Shown: positions 46,398 to 56,510, counted from the stretch's first letter. The stretch: 64,000 bases of DNA from Vibrio intestinalis (GCF_025195085.2 NZ_JANAVY020000002.1:274284-338283), one strand, 5' to 3'. The notes: generated by a model from the sequence alone, not told the origin. Numbers and translations: made by a program.

Positions 46398-46425
46398 AAG
46401 CCAAATGTATACGTACATTTGGCTT
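46398..46425 (-). terminator. Terminator after the FMN reductase gene
   Basis: AAGCCAAATGTA (46398-46409), loop TACG, TACATTTGGCTT (46414-46425), perfect 12-bp stem; A-rich plus-strand flank AATAAAACAACA gives a T-rich tail on the minus strand. Confidence 0.88.
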
Positions 46426-46447
46426 ATGTAGGTAGTGTGAATTTCAA

Positions 46448-46978
46448 TCACTCATCCTTTAATAGCTCTACAGTTTGCTTTATTTGCTGGGTTAGCTCTT
46501 GATTTTTAAACGCGCCCGCTTCTAAATCAAAGTTGTCGTAAAAGCTTGGAATAGAGAGTGATGCTTTCACCTCTGCGCCAAAGTAACCCGCAGAGCCAGC
46601 AGCCGCTGCTAATACATTGGACGCGCCACCAGGGCCTGGAGAAGTGGCTAAATAGATGGCTGGTTTATCTTGAAATACGTTGCGTTCGATTCGAGAGCTC
46701 CAATCAAACAGGTTCTTATACGCCGCCGTGTATGCGCCATTGTGCTCAGCAAAAGAAATGACTAACGCATCCGCCTGCGCAATATCAGCAAGAAACGCTT
46801 TAGCGCCTTCCGCTTGGCCAATTTCTTTTTCTTTGTCTTCACTAAAAAGTGGAACGTCATAATCATTGAGGTCTAACACCGTCACATCGGCATTATCGAT
46901 CAAGTTAGCTGCGTAGCTGGCGAGGGTTTTATTGATGGAGTTAGAGCTAGTCGAAGCTCCAAAAGCGATGATTTTCAT
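46448..46978 (-). CDS. NAD(P)H-dependent FMN reductase family protein
   Basis: A 176-residue flavodoxin-fold protein of the PF03358 type: FMN phosphate loop GASTSSNSINKTLA (about 6-19), then the AEHNGAYTAAYKNLFDWSSR segment and SPGPGGASNVLAA. Members reduce FMN, quinones or azo compounds. Substrate unknown. It is probably a single-gene unit, on the same strand as the serine hydrolase but separated from it by a strong terminator. Confidence 0.88.
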   Translation of the reverse strand: MKIIAFGASTSSNSINKTLASYAANLIDNADVTVLDLNDYDVPLFSEDKEKEIGQAEGAKAFLADIAQADALVISFAEHNGAYTAAYKNLFDWSSRIERNVFQDKPAIYLATSPGPGGASNVLAAAAGSAGYFGAEVKASLSIPSFYDNFDLEAGAFKNQELTQQIKQTVELLKDE

Positions 46979-47085
46979 TGTGGCGTTCCTTACTTTGCAA
47001 ATGACTATGGTCTAAGCATAGAAACTAAGCAAAAAAGCAACCACCACAATTATTAAAATGAGTCATTCTAAATAACTGAATAACC

Positions 47086-47349
47086 TTAAGCGTGGTTTAG
47101 CAAATCCAACCAAAGGTCATTAACAATAATACGATCAGCCGGTGTTAGCTCAGAGCGCGCTTCATCAAGGCTAACGATGATTCGATTTTTTAACTCTTCT
47201 ACATCGTTGATGCCTTCTTCTTCACATGATGCTGCAGACAAAGAAATGTGTCCACGTAAGTAGCCACCAGCAAACAGCTCATCATCAGAAGCAGTTTCAA
47301 TTCGTGCATCGATCAGCTCTAAAAGCTTCTCTTCAAATTCAATTATCAT
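47086..47349 (-). CDS. yfcL: YfcL family protein
   Basis: An 87-residue protein close to E. coli YfcL in its N-terminal pattern (EFEEKLLELIDARIETASDD, then ELFAGGYLRGHISL). Function unknown. In E. coli yfcL lies between mnmC and epmC, the same relative order as here. Confidence 0.85.
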   Translation of the reverse strand: MIIEFEEKLLELIDARIETASDDELFAGGYLRGHISLSAASCEEEGINDVEELKNRIIVSLDEARSELTPADRIIVNDLWLDLLNHA

Positions 47350-47506
47350 CGTATTCGCTTTGTTTAATCAGTTTGACTTTCAAAAAGAGAGCAGAGCTTC
47401 TCACATTGGGAAAACGAACGCAAATGCTAATAAACACAAGGGTTCGCGATGTGGCATAGGCTATGCAATCTCTCACTGACATACGCAATTTTAGTGAGGG
47501 AACACC

Positions 47507-49648
47507 ATGAAAAAGAGAAAAATAACCACCTTAGGGCTAGCTTTGAGTGGTTCGATATTTGCCGCACTACCTGCACAAGCGGAAACGCCTTTTTCATCCT
47601 GTCCCACACAAGCCTTTTTGATTCAAAATCCAACTGGCGTACCTGTTTCCTACGGTATGAATATTGATTTAGGTAGCTACGCTGTATTGAGCTCTAATTT
47701 GGGCGCAGCCAAAATCAACGCCGTGGGTTTTAGCCAGCAAGACGATTTCATTTATGGCTGGGATTACGGCGCGAAGTCTCTCGCCAAAATCGATAGCACC
47801 TTTACCAAATATCCACTTGCTGTAAACAAACCGAGTAGTGCTCCCAGCTCCATTTATGTTGGTGATGTCGCTGTCGATGAATATGCATGGTATGGCTACC
47901 GCCCGGGAAGCGGCCTGTTTCGCGTTGATTTAGATACCCTAGACATGACGCTCGTTGCCAACAGCGCTCAATTTGGCTCACCGGCGATTTTTGATATCGC
48001 GTTTCACCCAGATAATGGCTATGCCTACAGCGTAGATAGCAATGGTTACTTACATCGTATTGATGTGAATGCAGGCACCAGCACTCGCCTCAATCAACTG
48101 CTCGATAAAACGGAACTCGGTTTTAAACTCACTTTTGGCGCGGTCTATTTTGATGTCGACGGTAACCTCTATTTGAGTAACAACAGCAACGGCTATGTAT
48201 ACAAAGTGGCGCTGGATGGCACTAATTCCTCAGCTTCTTTTTACTCTTACGGCCCATCGAGCAACTCTAATGACGGCGCGCGCTGCGCACTCGCACCCGT
48301 TGAACCCAGTGAGAATACTGACTTTGGCGACGCACCTGACAGTTATCAAACCAAGTATGCCTCTTCAGGCGCTCGCCACGGCATTACCTCGCTCATGCTT
48401 GGTAGCACAATTGATGGTGAAACCGAAGCCTACGAATACCCACTGAGTGATGATGCGTCAGACGGAAGCGACGATGATGACGGCATCTCATTCCCGACCC
48501 AGCTTGAAACTGGCGGCTTGAATCTGGTTATCGCGACGGTATCGGGAAGCAGCTCAGGCTCTGTACTTAACGGCTGGATCGATTGGGACCAAAACGGGCA
48601 ATTTGATGATGACGAACAAGTGCTGAGCGACCAGTCCGTTAGCGATGGTAGTAATACGCTCTACATTGACGTGCCTGCATGGGCATCAGCTGGAGATACT
48701 TGGGCGCGCTTTCGTCTAAGTAATACCAGTGGCATCGGGCCATTTGGCGGTGTCGCGCAAGGGGAAGTGGAAGATTATCAAGTGGAAGTGACTGAAACAG
48801 GCGTGACAACTGAGTACTACCCTACAGGGTCTAGTTACACCAGTTTTGCCTACGAAGATCAGTACCCCGTATCAGGCGATTACGACCTCAATGATGTATT
48901 AATGAACGTTAAATACACTGAGTACATTCAAAACGATCAAGTGATACGCGCCAAAATCGAAGGTAAAGTCGCTGCGCTTGGCGGAGACTATCACTCTGGG
49001 TTCGCGATTCATTTACCCAATGTACCAGTATCGGATGTCCGTGAAGAATCGGTGCAACTGACTATTAATGGCCAACCAGTTTCCGGTGAAATTTTAGAAT
49101 CAGGCACGACCGATGCGGTATTCATTATCCATCAAGATTTGTGGCAATTAGTGACAGCTGGTGAAGCAGAGCAATGCACCTACTTTAGAACTCAAGAAGG
49201 TTGTGGAACCGCTTATCGCCCTACTTGGACATTACAGTTTAAGTTCCAAAACCCGATCAGCACCAGCAGTATGCCCGACTTACCTTACGACCCATTTATT
49301 TTTGCGTCTCCGGGTTTCTACTATGGCGACATCGGCTATCAGTTAACGGGCGGCTACCCAGGACGTGGATTGGAGATTCACCTTAAAAACCAAGCGCCAA
49401 CCGACAAATTTGATACGCGCTACCGCAATCTAGGTGTCGATAGTGGCAATGGTTCAAACACCCACTTCCAAACCAGCAATGGTTTACCTTGGGCTATTGA
49501 GATTCCAACCGATTGGCAACACCCAAAAGAGGCAATAAGCATTCTAGATACTTACGCCAAGTTCGCTGATTTCTCTCAAGATAGCTCAGGAAACACCGAG
49601 CCCAACTGGTACACCGACCCTAACAGCAACAACGCCTATTCAGACTAA
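47507..49648 (+). CDS. Secreted LruC-domain protein with GEVED module
   Basis: A 713-residue exported protein. A signal peptide (1-24, ending LPAQA) is followed by a propeller-like N-terminal domain (about 35-265, DUF6923-like, with Cys near both ends), a DFGDAPDSYQT segment, an acidic stretch, a GEVED domain (about 310-430: NGWIDWDQNGQFDDDEQ and GEVEDYQVEV) and a C-terminal LruC domain (about 440-690: FAYEDQYPVSGDYDLNDVL and DYHSGFAIHLPNV). The Asp-rich loops suggest calcium binding. Function unknown. A lipoprotein gene follows 12 bp downstream. Nothing like this pair is present at this site in E. coli. Confidence 0.82.
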   Translation: MKKRKITTLGLALSGSIFAALPAQAETPFSSCPTQAFLIQNPTGVPVSYGMNIDLGSYAVLSSNLGAAKINAVGFSQQDDFIYGWDYGAKSLAKIDSTFTKYPLAVNKPSSAPSSIYVGDVAVDEYAWYGYRPGSGLFRVDLDTLDMTLVANSAQFGSPAIFDIAFHPDNGYAYSVDSNGYLHRIDVNAGTSTRLNQLLDKTELGFKLTFGAVYFDVDGNLYLSNNSNGYVYKVALDGTNSSASFYSYGPSSNSNDGARCALAPVEPSENTDFGDAPDSYQTKYASSGARHGITSLMLGSTIDGETEAYEYPLSDDASDGSDDDDGISFPTQLETGGLNLVIATVSGSSSGSVLNGWIDWDQNGQFDDDEQVLSDQSVSDGSNTLYIDVPAWASAGDTWARFRLSNTSGIGPFGGVAQGEVEDYQVEVTETGVTTEYYPTGSSYTSFAYEDQYPVSGDYDLNDVLMNVKYTEYIQNDQVIRAKIEGKVAALGGDYHSGFAIHLPNVPVSDVREESVQLTINGQPVSGEILESGTTDAVFIIHQDLWQLVTAGEAEQCTYFRTQEGCGTAYRPTWTLQFKFQNPISTSSMPDLPYDPFIFASPGFYYGDIGYQLTGGYPGRGLEIHLKNQAPTDKFDTRYRNLGVDSGNGSNTHFQTSNGLPWAIEIPTDWQHPKEAISILDTYAKFADFSQDSSGNTEPNWYTDPNSNNAYSD

Positions 49649-49659
49649 GGAGAAGTCTC

Positions 49660-50142
49660 ATGAGTAATGCTCTAACAGCAATCAAATACTATTTTTACTT
49701 ATTACTCACAGCACTTCTCATTGGTTGTGGTGGTGGCGGAGGAGGTGGCAGTAATGGAGGAAGCGGTGGCTCAGGCAGCACAACACCACCAGCCACAACC
49801 AATACCCTGACCGTTCAAGATCTGGCTATCGACCCAGATAACAAACTTGAGTCGGTGTATCAGGTGGATATTGATGTTGATATCTCCGCAACATCGACAC
49901 AAAGGGCTTTCATTTCGGTTTGCGACAACAGCGACGCCAAAGGTGATATCAGCCAAGTCGACTTTGACATGTGCTTACTTAAGAGTTCACTGACACAAGG
50001 TAAAGGCAGTTTCGATTTACGCGTCGCCAACCACTGTGAAGAGCTCATCGCGGTAATTTGGATTATGGAGCAAGGCCGTCAACCGATGACTTACACCTTA
50101 AGCCACGATAATCAGCGCGAAACCACCTGGACAATTAACTAA
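49660..50142 (+). CDS. Glycine-rich lipoprotein paired with the LruC protein
   Basis: A 160-residue protein with a lipobox LLIGC (Cys about 23) followed directly by a Gly/Ser run and then a Thr/Pro linker and a small beta-rich domain (about 50-160) containing four Cys. The residue after the lipid-bearing Cys is Gly, so export to the outer membrane is likely. It is translated from GGAGAAG 12 bp after the LruC gene, so the two are co-transcribed. It has no recognised family. Confidence 0.72.
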   Translation: MSNALTAIKYYFYLLLTALLIGCGGGGGGGSNGGSGGSGSTTPPATTNTLTVQDLAIDPDNKLESVYQVDIDVDISATSTQRAFISVCDNSDAKGDISQVDFDMCLLKSSLTQGKGSFDLRVANHCEELIAVIWIMEQGRQPMTYTLSHDNQRETTWTIN

Positions 50143-50169
50143 ATCACCCTCACAGACAGCTCAATCAAA

Positions 50170-50196
50170 AAACCGCCATCAATCGGCGGTTTTTAT
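50170..50196. terminator. Bidirectional terminator between the lipoprotein gene and epmC
   Basis: AAACCGCC (50170-50177) and GGCGGTTT (50185-50192), with A-rich and T-rich flanks on either side. It serves two convergent genes. Confidence 0.88.
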
Positions 50197-50213
50197 TAAC
50201 GTCAGAAAGTATG

Positions 50214-50744
50214 TTAACTCACAATAAACTGCACGGGCTGAATCGGCTCAATTTGATAATGCGCTCTTAATGCATCGGATAGCATCGCAACACGCTCTGG
50301 TACGCCTTTGTCTAAAATCGACATCACCTCGTTGTGTACTTTAGCCATAAAAGCGACTCGGTCTGGTTCAAAGTCACCATGTAAGTTGTCACAACTAACG
50401 TTAAACGGAAAACCGGCACTCATAGCCAAAATCCACTCATAAGCTTGAGGGCGAATCTCTACCTTTTCAAACTCTGCTTGTACAGCTTCTGTGCGACCAT
50501 CTGGCTCATACCAATAGCCAAAATCTTCTAACAAACGGCGCTCAGGCCCAGCGACACACCAATGGGCGATTTCATGCAATGCCGACGCATAGTAGCCACG
50601 CGCAAATACAATGCGGTGGTAATCAAACTCTTTATCAGCAGGAAGATAGATAGGCTCATCGCCACCTAACTCTAACTTGGTGTTATAGGTTGGATAGAAG
50701 GTTTGATTAAAGATAGTAATTAAGTCGTTGTAATCGTGGGTCAT
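50214..50744 (-). CDS. epmC: EpmC, elongation factor P hydroxylase
   Basis: A 176-residue protein matching E. coli YfcM/EpmC: the metal motif HEIAHW (about 57-62), VAGPERRLLEDFGYWY, and AGFPFNVSCDNLHGD. It hydroxylates the modified lysine of EF-P after EpmA and EpmB act; those partners are not in this window. The gene keeps the E. coli neighbourhood (yfcL on one side, aroC on the other), with accessory genes inserted on both sides. Confidence 0.93.
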   Translation of the reverse strand: MTHDYNDLITIFNQTFYPTYNTKLELGGDEPIYLPADKEFDYHRIVFARGYYASALHEIAHWCVAGPERRLLEDFGYWYEPDGRTEAVQAEFEKVEIRPQAYEWILAMSAGFPFNVSCDNLHGDFEPDRVAFMAKVHNEVMSILDKGVPERVAMLSDALRAHYQIEPIQPVQFIVS

Positions 50745-51015
50745 GGTGAGTTTGAAAAAAGTTATGTTAATCGGTCAATCAAGTCGTTGTCTCTTGAGGC
50801 TACGTATTCTCGCACCTTTCTCGATGGTTGCCAAACCACGCTTTAGCTTTCTTCATTAGATTTAGTTATCTGAAAAACGATTTCGTAAATATAAAATCTC
50901 ATTCGTATTTGTAGCCAATAACCACTAGACTCTGCGTCTTATTTTATAGAATGCCAGAGTCACAACTTGTTGCTGGTTATTCCCTTTCTTTATTTGTCGT
51001 TTTTGAGTTTTCGCT

Positions 51016-51639
51016 ATGCTATTGAGTGTGTTGTATATCATCGGGATTACCGCTGAAGCCATGACGGGTGCGTTGAGTGCTGGTCGCCGTAAAATGGATT
51101 GGTTTGGTGTGATGCTAGTGGCCAGTGCCACCGCAATTGGTGGTGGTACGGTGCGCGATATTCTACTCGGCCATTACCCTCTTGGTTGGGTTAAAAATCC
51201 TGAATTTCTCGCCATCACCTGCATTGCTGGTGTGCTAACAACGGGCATGGCGAAGTGGGTAATCAAACTCAAAGGGCTTTTCATTCGTTTAGATGCGCTT
51301 GGCCTAATCGTATTTAGTATTATCGGTACTAAAGTGGCCCTTGGCATGGGCCTTCACCCGGGCATCTGCATGGTGTCTGCGCTAGTGACTGGTGTATTCG
51401 GTGGCCTACTGCGTGACCTTATTTGCCGTCAAACACCACTCGTATTACATGAAGAACTTTACGCATCAGTCGCCTTGATTGCCTCTGGCTTATACCTAGT
51501 ATTACTAGAATTTGAAGTTTCTGACGTTACAGCCACTATCAGCACTTTGGTTGTTGGTTATCTACTGCGCATGGCCGCGGTTCGCTTTAAATGGCGCTTA
51601 CCTTCGTTCCATTTGGAAACGGAAGGTTCGGTTCACTAA
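51016..51639 (+). CDS. TRIC-type (UPF0126) membrane protein
   Basis: A 207-residue protein with about seven membrane helices and two internal homologous halves, each carrying a GG...RD signature (AIGGGTVRDILLG about 40-52 and GVFGGLLRDLICR about 125-137). Bacterial and animal relatives are trimeric monovalent-cation channels. It is an isolated gene, divergent from epmC. No regulatory site is clear in the 271-bp upstream spacer. Confidence 0.88.
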   Translation: MLLSVLYIIGITAEAMTGALSAGRRKMDWFGVMLVASATAIGGGTVRDILLGHYPLGWVKNPEFLAITCIAGVLTTGMAKWVIKLKGLFIRLDALGLIVFSIIGTKVALGMGLHPGICMVSALVTGVFGGLLRDLICRQTPLVLHEELYASVALIASGLYLVLLEFEVSDVTATISTLVVGYLLRMAAVRFKWRLPSFHLETEGSVH

Positions 51640-52133
51640 CCATTTAAAAACCACCGATACCAAACCTCCAGCAGCAAGTTACCAGCAAAACAATAACTTG
51701 CTGTTGGTCTGGTCGTTTCCCTTCGCACTCGATTACGCTATGCGATAAATATCCCTGCACCTGATACACAATCGGCTAATCTGTGAGCTTGTTTCGGTTT
51801 CAGCGAAATTCTTTTACTCTTGCCAAAATCCCCCGCCTAAAAAACATCCAAATCGCGAGCAAAATTGGTCACTCAATGGCTTATCTCATGGTTCACGGCT
51901 TGGCAAAATTCGCATATTCATTCATGACGAATAATTCATCCCTTTGCTGGGTATTTATTCACCCTTTGTTACTGTGACCATTTGCACACATCTTAAGCAA
52001 GCCATTCTATAACCTAACTTTTGCAGAAAGTCTTCGCCATTCTGACTCATACTGAGCTCTGCGCTATAGCACAATAATAACCAGTTAATTGTGGGTCAGA
52101 TGTCTGCCAATCTAATGATTTAAGGACTAACAA
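51640..52133. other. Intergenic region with one long hairpin
   Basis: 494 bp with no supported gene. A 14-bp inverted repeat CCAGCAGCAAGTTA/TAACTTGCTGTTGG (51668-51681 and 51694-51707, one mismatch) with a 12-base loop follows the TRIC gene by about 28 bp. It has no T run, so it may stabilise a 3' end rather than terminate. The weak 64-codon open frame at 51783-51977 is not called. The promoter of the next gene must lie toward 52100. Confidence 0.5.
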
Positions 52134-54146
52134 ATGCAAAATAAATTTTCTTTGACCCTTTGCTCCGCTGTTATCGCCTTGGCCGTATCCGGCTGTGCGA
52201 ACACCTCCACTACTCCTCCGTCGCAGCAACTGGATACGCTGCTGACCAACTACACCCAAGATATGCAAAACCTCGATAAGTCGGAGTTTGGCATCATTAA
52301 CGATCAAATGGCGGCAGCGCGACAAACCCTCGACCGCAGCTATTTAGATCAACTCAAACAAGTTGATCGCAGTAAACTGACCGATGAAGAAAAAGTCTAT
52401 TTCGACACCTTCCGTTTTGACCGCGAAGTGGCGATTAGAGGCGCTTCATTCGCCAATGCTCGTTTCGGTAACCCAGACGTACCTGTAACCCATTTCTATA
52501 ACTACATGCAATGGCATGCGGAAGAAGCGGGAGCCGCGGTTGAAGCAACCAATGAAGGCGAAGACCAAGCCACCTACCAACAGCAACTCGAAAAGGTTAA
52601 TGACTACACCTCATGGGTAAGAAACCTACACAGCCAATATCACTTAGGCGAGTTGCAGCACATTCAATTACCAAAAGTGTTAGTCAATCGCTTCTACCAA
52701 AATAGCTTAGATACCATTGCAACCGACGATTACGCTATCTTGAAAGTGGGCTTAAAAGATCTGAAATCTCACGCGGAATACAGCCCGAAATTCGTTGCAG
52801 AATATGACGCAGCGGTTACGCAAGCGATTAAGGTGACTAAAGAGTTCCTAAGCTACGTGCGCAGTGATTACGCGAATTCTTCACGTGGAGAAGGCTCACT
52901 CAATGACAAACACATCGGCTGGGGCGACCTACCCAATGGTCAAGCTTGGTATCAATGGCACCTAGACAGAAACAGCACCACAGGTAAGTCTGCTCAAGAG
53001 CTACATCAGATGGGCGAAAAGCTCGTCGCGGATGCCAAAGCTGAGATGATTCGTGTGGCTAAAACAGTTGTGGAGAAACGCGGTGATGAAGTTAAAGCAC
53101 TGTTCCGCGATCCAAGCAGTAAGAAAGTCGCGATGCGTACCTTCAAGCTCGTTGACGCCAATGGCGAGATTAACTTACCTGAATTCTTCGCATACCTAAA
53201 CAGTGAACAGTTCTTCTTCGGTCGAGATGGCCGCAATGTCTCAGGCACTGAGCATGCCGAAGTATGTAAGCAAGCGTCGAATCAATCTGCGTGTGAAAGC
53301 TCGCTACTTGATTACTACTCATTCAAAGTGAACGCTAACGACGTCGTCGCTAGCTACTTTAAGACCATCCAAACCGACTATGCTATTGAGCCAACACCAG
53401 CTGGTGGTGAGCTTTATGACGGCGTAGGCTCTTACGATGAAAATGTCTTCACCTTAAACACCAACCCAGACTACAGCCTACAAAAATGGAACGTTTCAAC
53501 CCTATTGCTTCATGAAGCAGCGCCGGGACACCACTTCCAACACGCTTACTCTAAAGAGTACCCACCTGCGAATATCCCAGCTTACATGGATGATATTTGG
53601 TACACCGCTTACGGTGAAGGTTGGGCACTGTACACAGAGTGGTTGGGCATCGAAATGGGCATCTATGGTGAGCTTAACCAACAAGGCCAACCAACCTTTA
53701 TCAATGGTAAGGGCATGTGCTTGGCTGACCTTGATTACAGCCAATTCCAAGGTGGTATCTACACCGATGAAGAAGAGTGTAATGCACTGCAATACTTTGG
53801 CAGTTTGAACGAGGCGCAGCTACGCAACATGCGTTTAGCGGTCGATACTGGTATCCATGCGAAAGGTTGGAGTATTCAACAAGCGCGTGATTACATGCGT
53901 GCTAACTCTGCACTAGGCGACGGAGATATTGAATCGGAAAGCTACCGTTACGCTGCGCACGTTGGTCAAGCCGTCTCTTACAAATCAGGCTTCTTGGTAA
54001 TCAAAGAGATGTTAGATAAAGCCCAAACAGAGCTAGGTGATAAATTTGATTATGCGGAGTTCCACCATCAACTGCTTAGTTATGGTCAACAGCCAATGGA
54101 AGTGGTTGAAGAGAACGTGAACAACTGGATTGCGTCGAAAAAGTAA
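52134..54146 (+). CDS. DUF885-family lipoprotein, probable zinc peptidase
   Basis: A 670-residue lipoprotein: lipobox AVSGC (Cys about 22) followed by Ala and Asn, a Thr/Pro spacer, then a large helical domain. The metal motif is HEAAPGHH (about 460-467), the HExxxGHH form characteristic of DUF885, with a downstream conserved YGEGWALYTEWL. Members are assumed metallopeptidases or dipeptidases; specificity is unknown. It is an isolated gene with a strong terminator. Confidence 0.88.
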   Translation: MQNKFSLTLCSAVIALAVSGCANTSTTPPSQQLDTLLTNYTQDMQNLDKSEFGIINDQMAAARQTLDRSYLDQLKQVDRSKLTDEEKVYFDTFRFDREVAIRGASFANARFGNPDVPVTHFYNYMQWHAEEAGAAVEATNEGEDQATYQQQLEKVNDYTSWVRNLHSQYHLGELQHIQLPKVLVNRFYQNSLDTIATDDYAILKVGLKDLKSHAEYSPKFVAEYDAAVTQAIKVTKEFLSYVRSDYANSSRGEGSLNDKHIGWGDLPNGQAWYQWHLDRNSTTGKSAQELHQMGEKLVADAKAEMIRVAKTVVEKRGDEVKALFRDPSSKKVAMRTFKLVDANGEINLPEFFAYLNSEQFFFGRDGRNVSGTEHAEVCKQASNQSACESSLLDYYSFKVNANDVVASYFKTIQTDYAIEPTPAGGELYDGVGSYDENVFTLNTNPDYSLQKWNVSTLLLHEAAPGHHFQHAYSKEYPPANIPAYMDDIWYTAYGEGWALYTEWLGIEMGIYGELNQQGQPTFINGKGMCLADLDYSQFQGGIYTDEEECNALQYFGSLNEAQLRNMRLAVDTGIHAKGWSIQQARDYMRANSALGDGDIESESYRYAAHVGQAVSYKSGFLVIKEMLDKAQTELGDKFDYAEFHHQLLSYGQQPMEVVEENVNNWIASKK

Positions 54147-54164
54147 AATGGCGTAAAGCCAATA

Positions 54165-54197
54165 ATAAAACGGCTCCTAACTAGGAGCCGTTTCTAT
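54165..54197. terminator. Bidirectional terminator between the DUF885 gene and aroC
   Basis: AAACGGCTCCTA (54168-54179) and TAGGAGCCGTTT (54182-54193), perfect 12-bp stem with a T-rich tail on the plus side and an A-rich flank on the other. Confidence 0.9.
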
Positions 54198-54209
54198 TTA
54201 TGCTTGCGC

Positions 54210-55295
54210 TTAAATTTGTGGGGTTTCGGTACTAACGCCATGGTTTTGACCACGATGACGCAGCAGATGATCCATCACCACAATCGCCAACATTGCTTCG
54301 GCAATTGGCACCGCGCGGATACCCACACATGGGTCATGACGACCTTTGGTGATCAACTCAGTTGGCTCACCTTGGCGATTAATCGTCTCACCCGGCACGG
54401 TAATACTTGAAGTCGGTTTTAGCGCGATATTGGCAACAATTTCTTGGCCAGTCGAAATGCCACCTAAAATGCCACCGGCATGGTTACTACCAAAGCCTTG
54501 TGGCGACAAAGTATCACGATGCTCGCTACCTTTTTGGCTTACCACATCAAAGCCATCACCAATCTCAACACCTTTCACCGCGTTGATGCTCATTAACGCG
54601 TGAGCAATGTCAGCGTCTAAACGGTCAAACACCGGCTCACCCAATCCAACTGGCACATTAGTCGCCACCACTTGGATCTTGGCACCAATAGAATCACCTT
54701 GCTTTTTCAGATCACGAATAAGCGCATCAAACGCATCTACTTTGCTTGCATCAGGGCTAAAGAATGGGTTGTTTTCGATTTCGTTCCAATCGACTGTATC
54801 AATGGATACATCACCCATTTGCGATAGATAAGCACGGATCTCAACACCAAACTCTTGCTTTAGATACTGTTTCGCAATCGCACCTGCTGCCACTCGCATT
54901 GCGGTTTCACGCGCAGAAGAGCGGCCACCACCACGGTAGTCACGTTGACCATACTTTTGGTGATAGGTGTAATCAGCATGTCCCGGACGGAACTTGTCTT
55001 TGATGTCTGAATAATCTTTTGAACGTTGATCGGTATTCTCGATCAATAGGCCAATTGAAGTACCAGTGGTTTTACCTTCAAATACGCCGGATAGGATTTT
55101 AACTTGGTCTGGCTCACGACGCGCAGTGGTATAGCGAGAAGTACCTGGCCTGCGACGATCTAAGTCGACTTGAATCATTTCTTCATTAATTTCTAACCCC
55201 GGAGGGCAACCGTCGACGATACATCCTAGTGCGATACCGTGACTTTCTCCGAATGTTGTCACTCGAAAGTGTTGTCCGATACTATTTCCTGCCAT
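54210..55295 (-). CDS. aroC: AroC, chorismate synthase
   Basis: A 361-residue FMN-dependent enzyme with family signatures [18 protein letters not shown] (about 16-33), [16 protein letters not shown] and the C-terminal [17 protein letters not shown]. It makes chorismate from EPSP, the last common step of aromatic synthesis. It lies downstream of prmB on the same strand, but a terminator sits between them, so it probably has its own promoter in the 209-bp spacer. Confidence 0.98.
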   Translation of the reverse strand: MAGNSIGQHFRVTTFGESHGIALGCIVDGCPPGLEINEEMIQVDLDRRRPGTSRYTTARREPDQVKILSGVFEGKTTGTSIGLLIENTDQRSKDYSDIKDKFRPGHADYTYHQKYGQRDYRGGGRSSARETAMRVAAGAIAKQYLKQEFGVEIRAYLSQMGDVSIDTVDWNEIENNPFFSPDASKVDAFDALIRDLKKQGDSIGAKIQVVATNVPVGLGEPVFDRLDADIAHALMSINAVKGVEIGDGFDVVSQKGSEHRDTLSPQGFGSNHAGGILGGISTGQEIVANIALKPTSSITVPGETINRQGEPTELITKGRHDPCVGIRAVPIAEAMLAIVVMDHLLRHRGQNHGVSTETPQI

Positions 55296-55449
55296 TGCTT
55301 CCTCAATTTACACCCGCAAATACTATTGTTTGCTGGCGTTGTTCCTATTGTTCGTGGATTCATAGTGGCTTTATTACGATTTGATGTAAAGCCCTAAACC
55401 ACAACTAATTGCTAACTTATTTCCAACCCACGCGGTAAATAGAAAGCAA

Positions 55450-55483
55450 TAAAAAACGCCATGCACTTGGCATGGCGTTTTTA
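55450..55483 (-). terminator. Terminator after prmB
   Basis: AAAAACGCCATGC, loop ACTTG, GCATGGCGTTTTT (about 55452-55482), with T runs reading on both strands. It lies 22 bp after the prmB stop and upstream of aroC. Confidence 0.92.
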
Positions 55484-55504
55484 AACAATCAGAGATTGAG
55501 CGTA

Positions 55505-56437
55505 TCAATCTTTGTATAGCGAGAACTCATCTGCACAGGCAACTAGCTGCTCGCGAGTTAGCATGAATACGCCGTGGCCGCCGTTTTCAAACTCAATCCA
55601 AGTGAATGGAATTTCTGGGTATTGCTCCATCATGTGGATCATTGAGTTACCCACTTCACAGATTAAAATACCATCATCGGTTAAGTAATCTGGTGCATTC
55701 GCTAGGATACGACGAACTAACTTAAGGCCATCAGTACCCGCTGCTAGGCCAAGTTCTGGCTCATGAGTGAACTCGTCTGGCAGACTGTTCATGTCTTCTT
55801 CGTCCACATATGGAGGGTTAGACACGATCAGGTTGTATTTCTCTTTTGGTAGGTCGCGGAACAAGTCTGAACGGATTGGGAATACTTGCTGCTCCATACC
55901 GTGGTCTTGAACGTTTTGCTCAGCTACTTGCAGTGCATCCGTAGAGATGTCAATCGCGTCTACTTCTGCGTCAGGGAATGCGTGCGCACAAGCAATAGCG
56001 ATACAACCACTACCGGTACACAAGTCCATGATGCGCTCTGGCTGTTCAATCAACCAAGGTTGGAACTCAGCTTGAATCAGTTCGCCGATTGGTGAGCGAG
56101 GCACAAGCACACGTTCATCAACAAAGAATTCTAGGCCGCAGAACCAAGCACGGTTAGTTAGGTATGCGGTTGGCGTACGGTCATTAATACGTTTTACTAC
56201 GCGCTCAACAATACGCATACGCTCGCTAGTAGTTAAACGAGAGTTCAATACGTGTGGAGGCACATCGATTGGCAAGTAAAGGGTTGGCAAGACAAGCTGA
56301 ACAGCTTCATCCCACGCGTTGTCCGTGCCGTGACCATAAAAAAGGTTCGCTGCATTAAAGCGGCTCACAGTCCAACGGATCATATCTTGAAGCGAGTGAA
56401 GTTCTGAAACCGCTTCTTCTACAAAAATCTTATCCAA
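55505..56437 (-). CDS. prmB: PrmB, ribosomal protein uL3 glutamine methyltransferase
   Basis: A 310-residue HemK-family methyltransferase: N-terminal helical domain, SAM motif [16 protein letters not shown] (about 136-151) and the catalytic NPPY in [14 protein letters not shown] (about 203-216). It methylates the conserved Gln of ribosomal protein L3. PrmB is preferred to PrmC because it stands next to aroC and smrB, as in E. coli. Confidence 0.95.
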   Translation of the reverse strand: MDKIFVEEAVSELHSLQDMIRWTVSRFNAANLFYGHGTDNAWDEAVQLVLPTLYLPIDVPPHVLNSRLTTSERMRIVERVVKRINDRTPTAYLTNRAWFCGLEFFVDERVLVPRSPIGELIQAEFQPWLIEQPERIMDLCTGSGCIAIACAHAFPDAEVDAIDISTDALQVAEQNVQDHGMEQQVFPIRSDLFRDLPKEKYNLIVSNPPYVDEEDMNSLPDEFTHEPELGLAAGTDGLKLVRRILANAPDYLTDDGILICEVGNSMIHMMEQYPEIPFTWIEFENGGHGVFMLTREQLVACADEFSLYKD

Positions 56438-56510
56438 AATTGCCTCCGAAAAGCGCTACAATACTGCCAAACCATTTATTTTTTAATCGTTATAAACGTA
56501 TTTATTTCCC

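Noticed and set aside
51783..51977. 64-residue open frame in the spacer before the DUF885 gene
   Set aside because: GTG start without a ribosome-binding site and no recognisable pattern.
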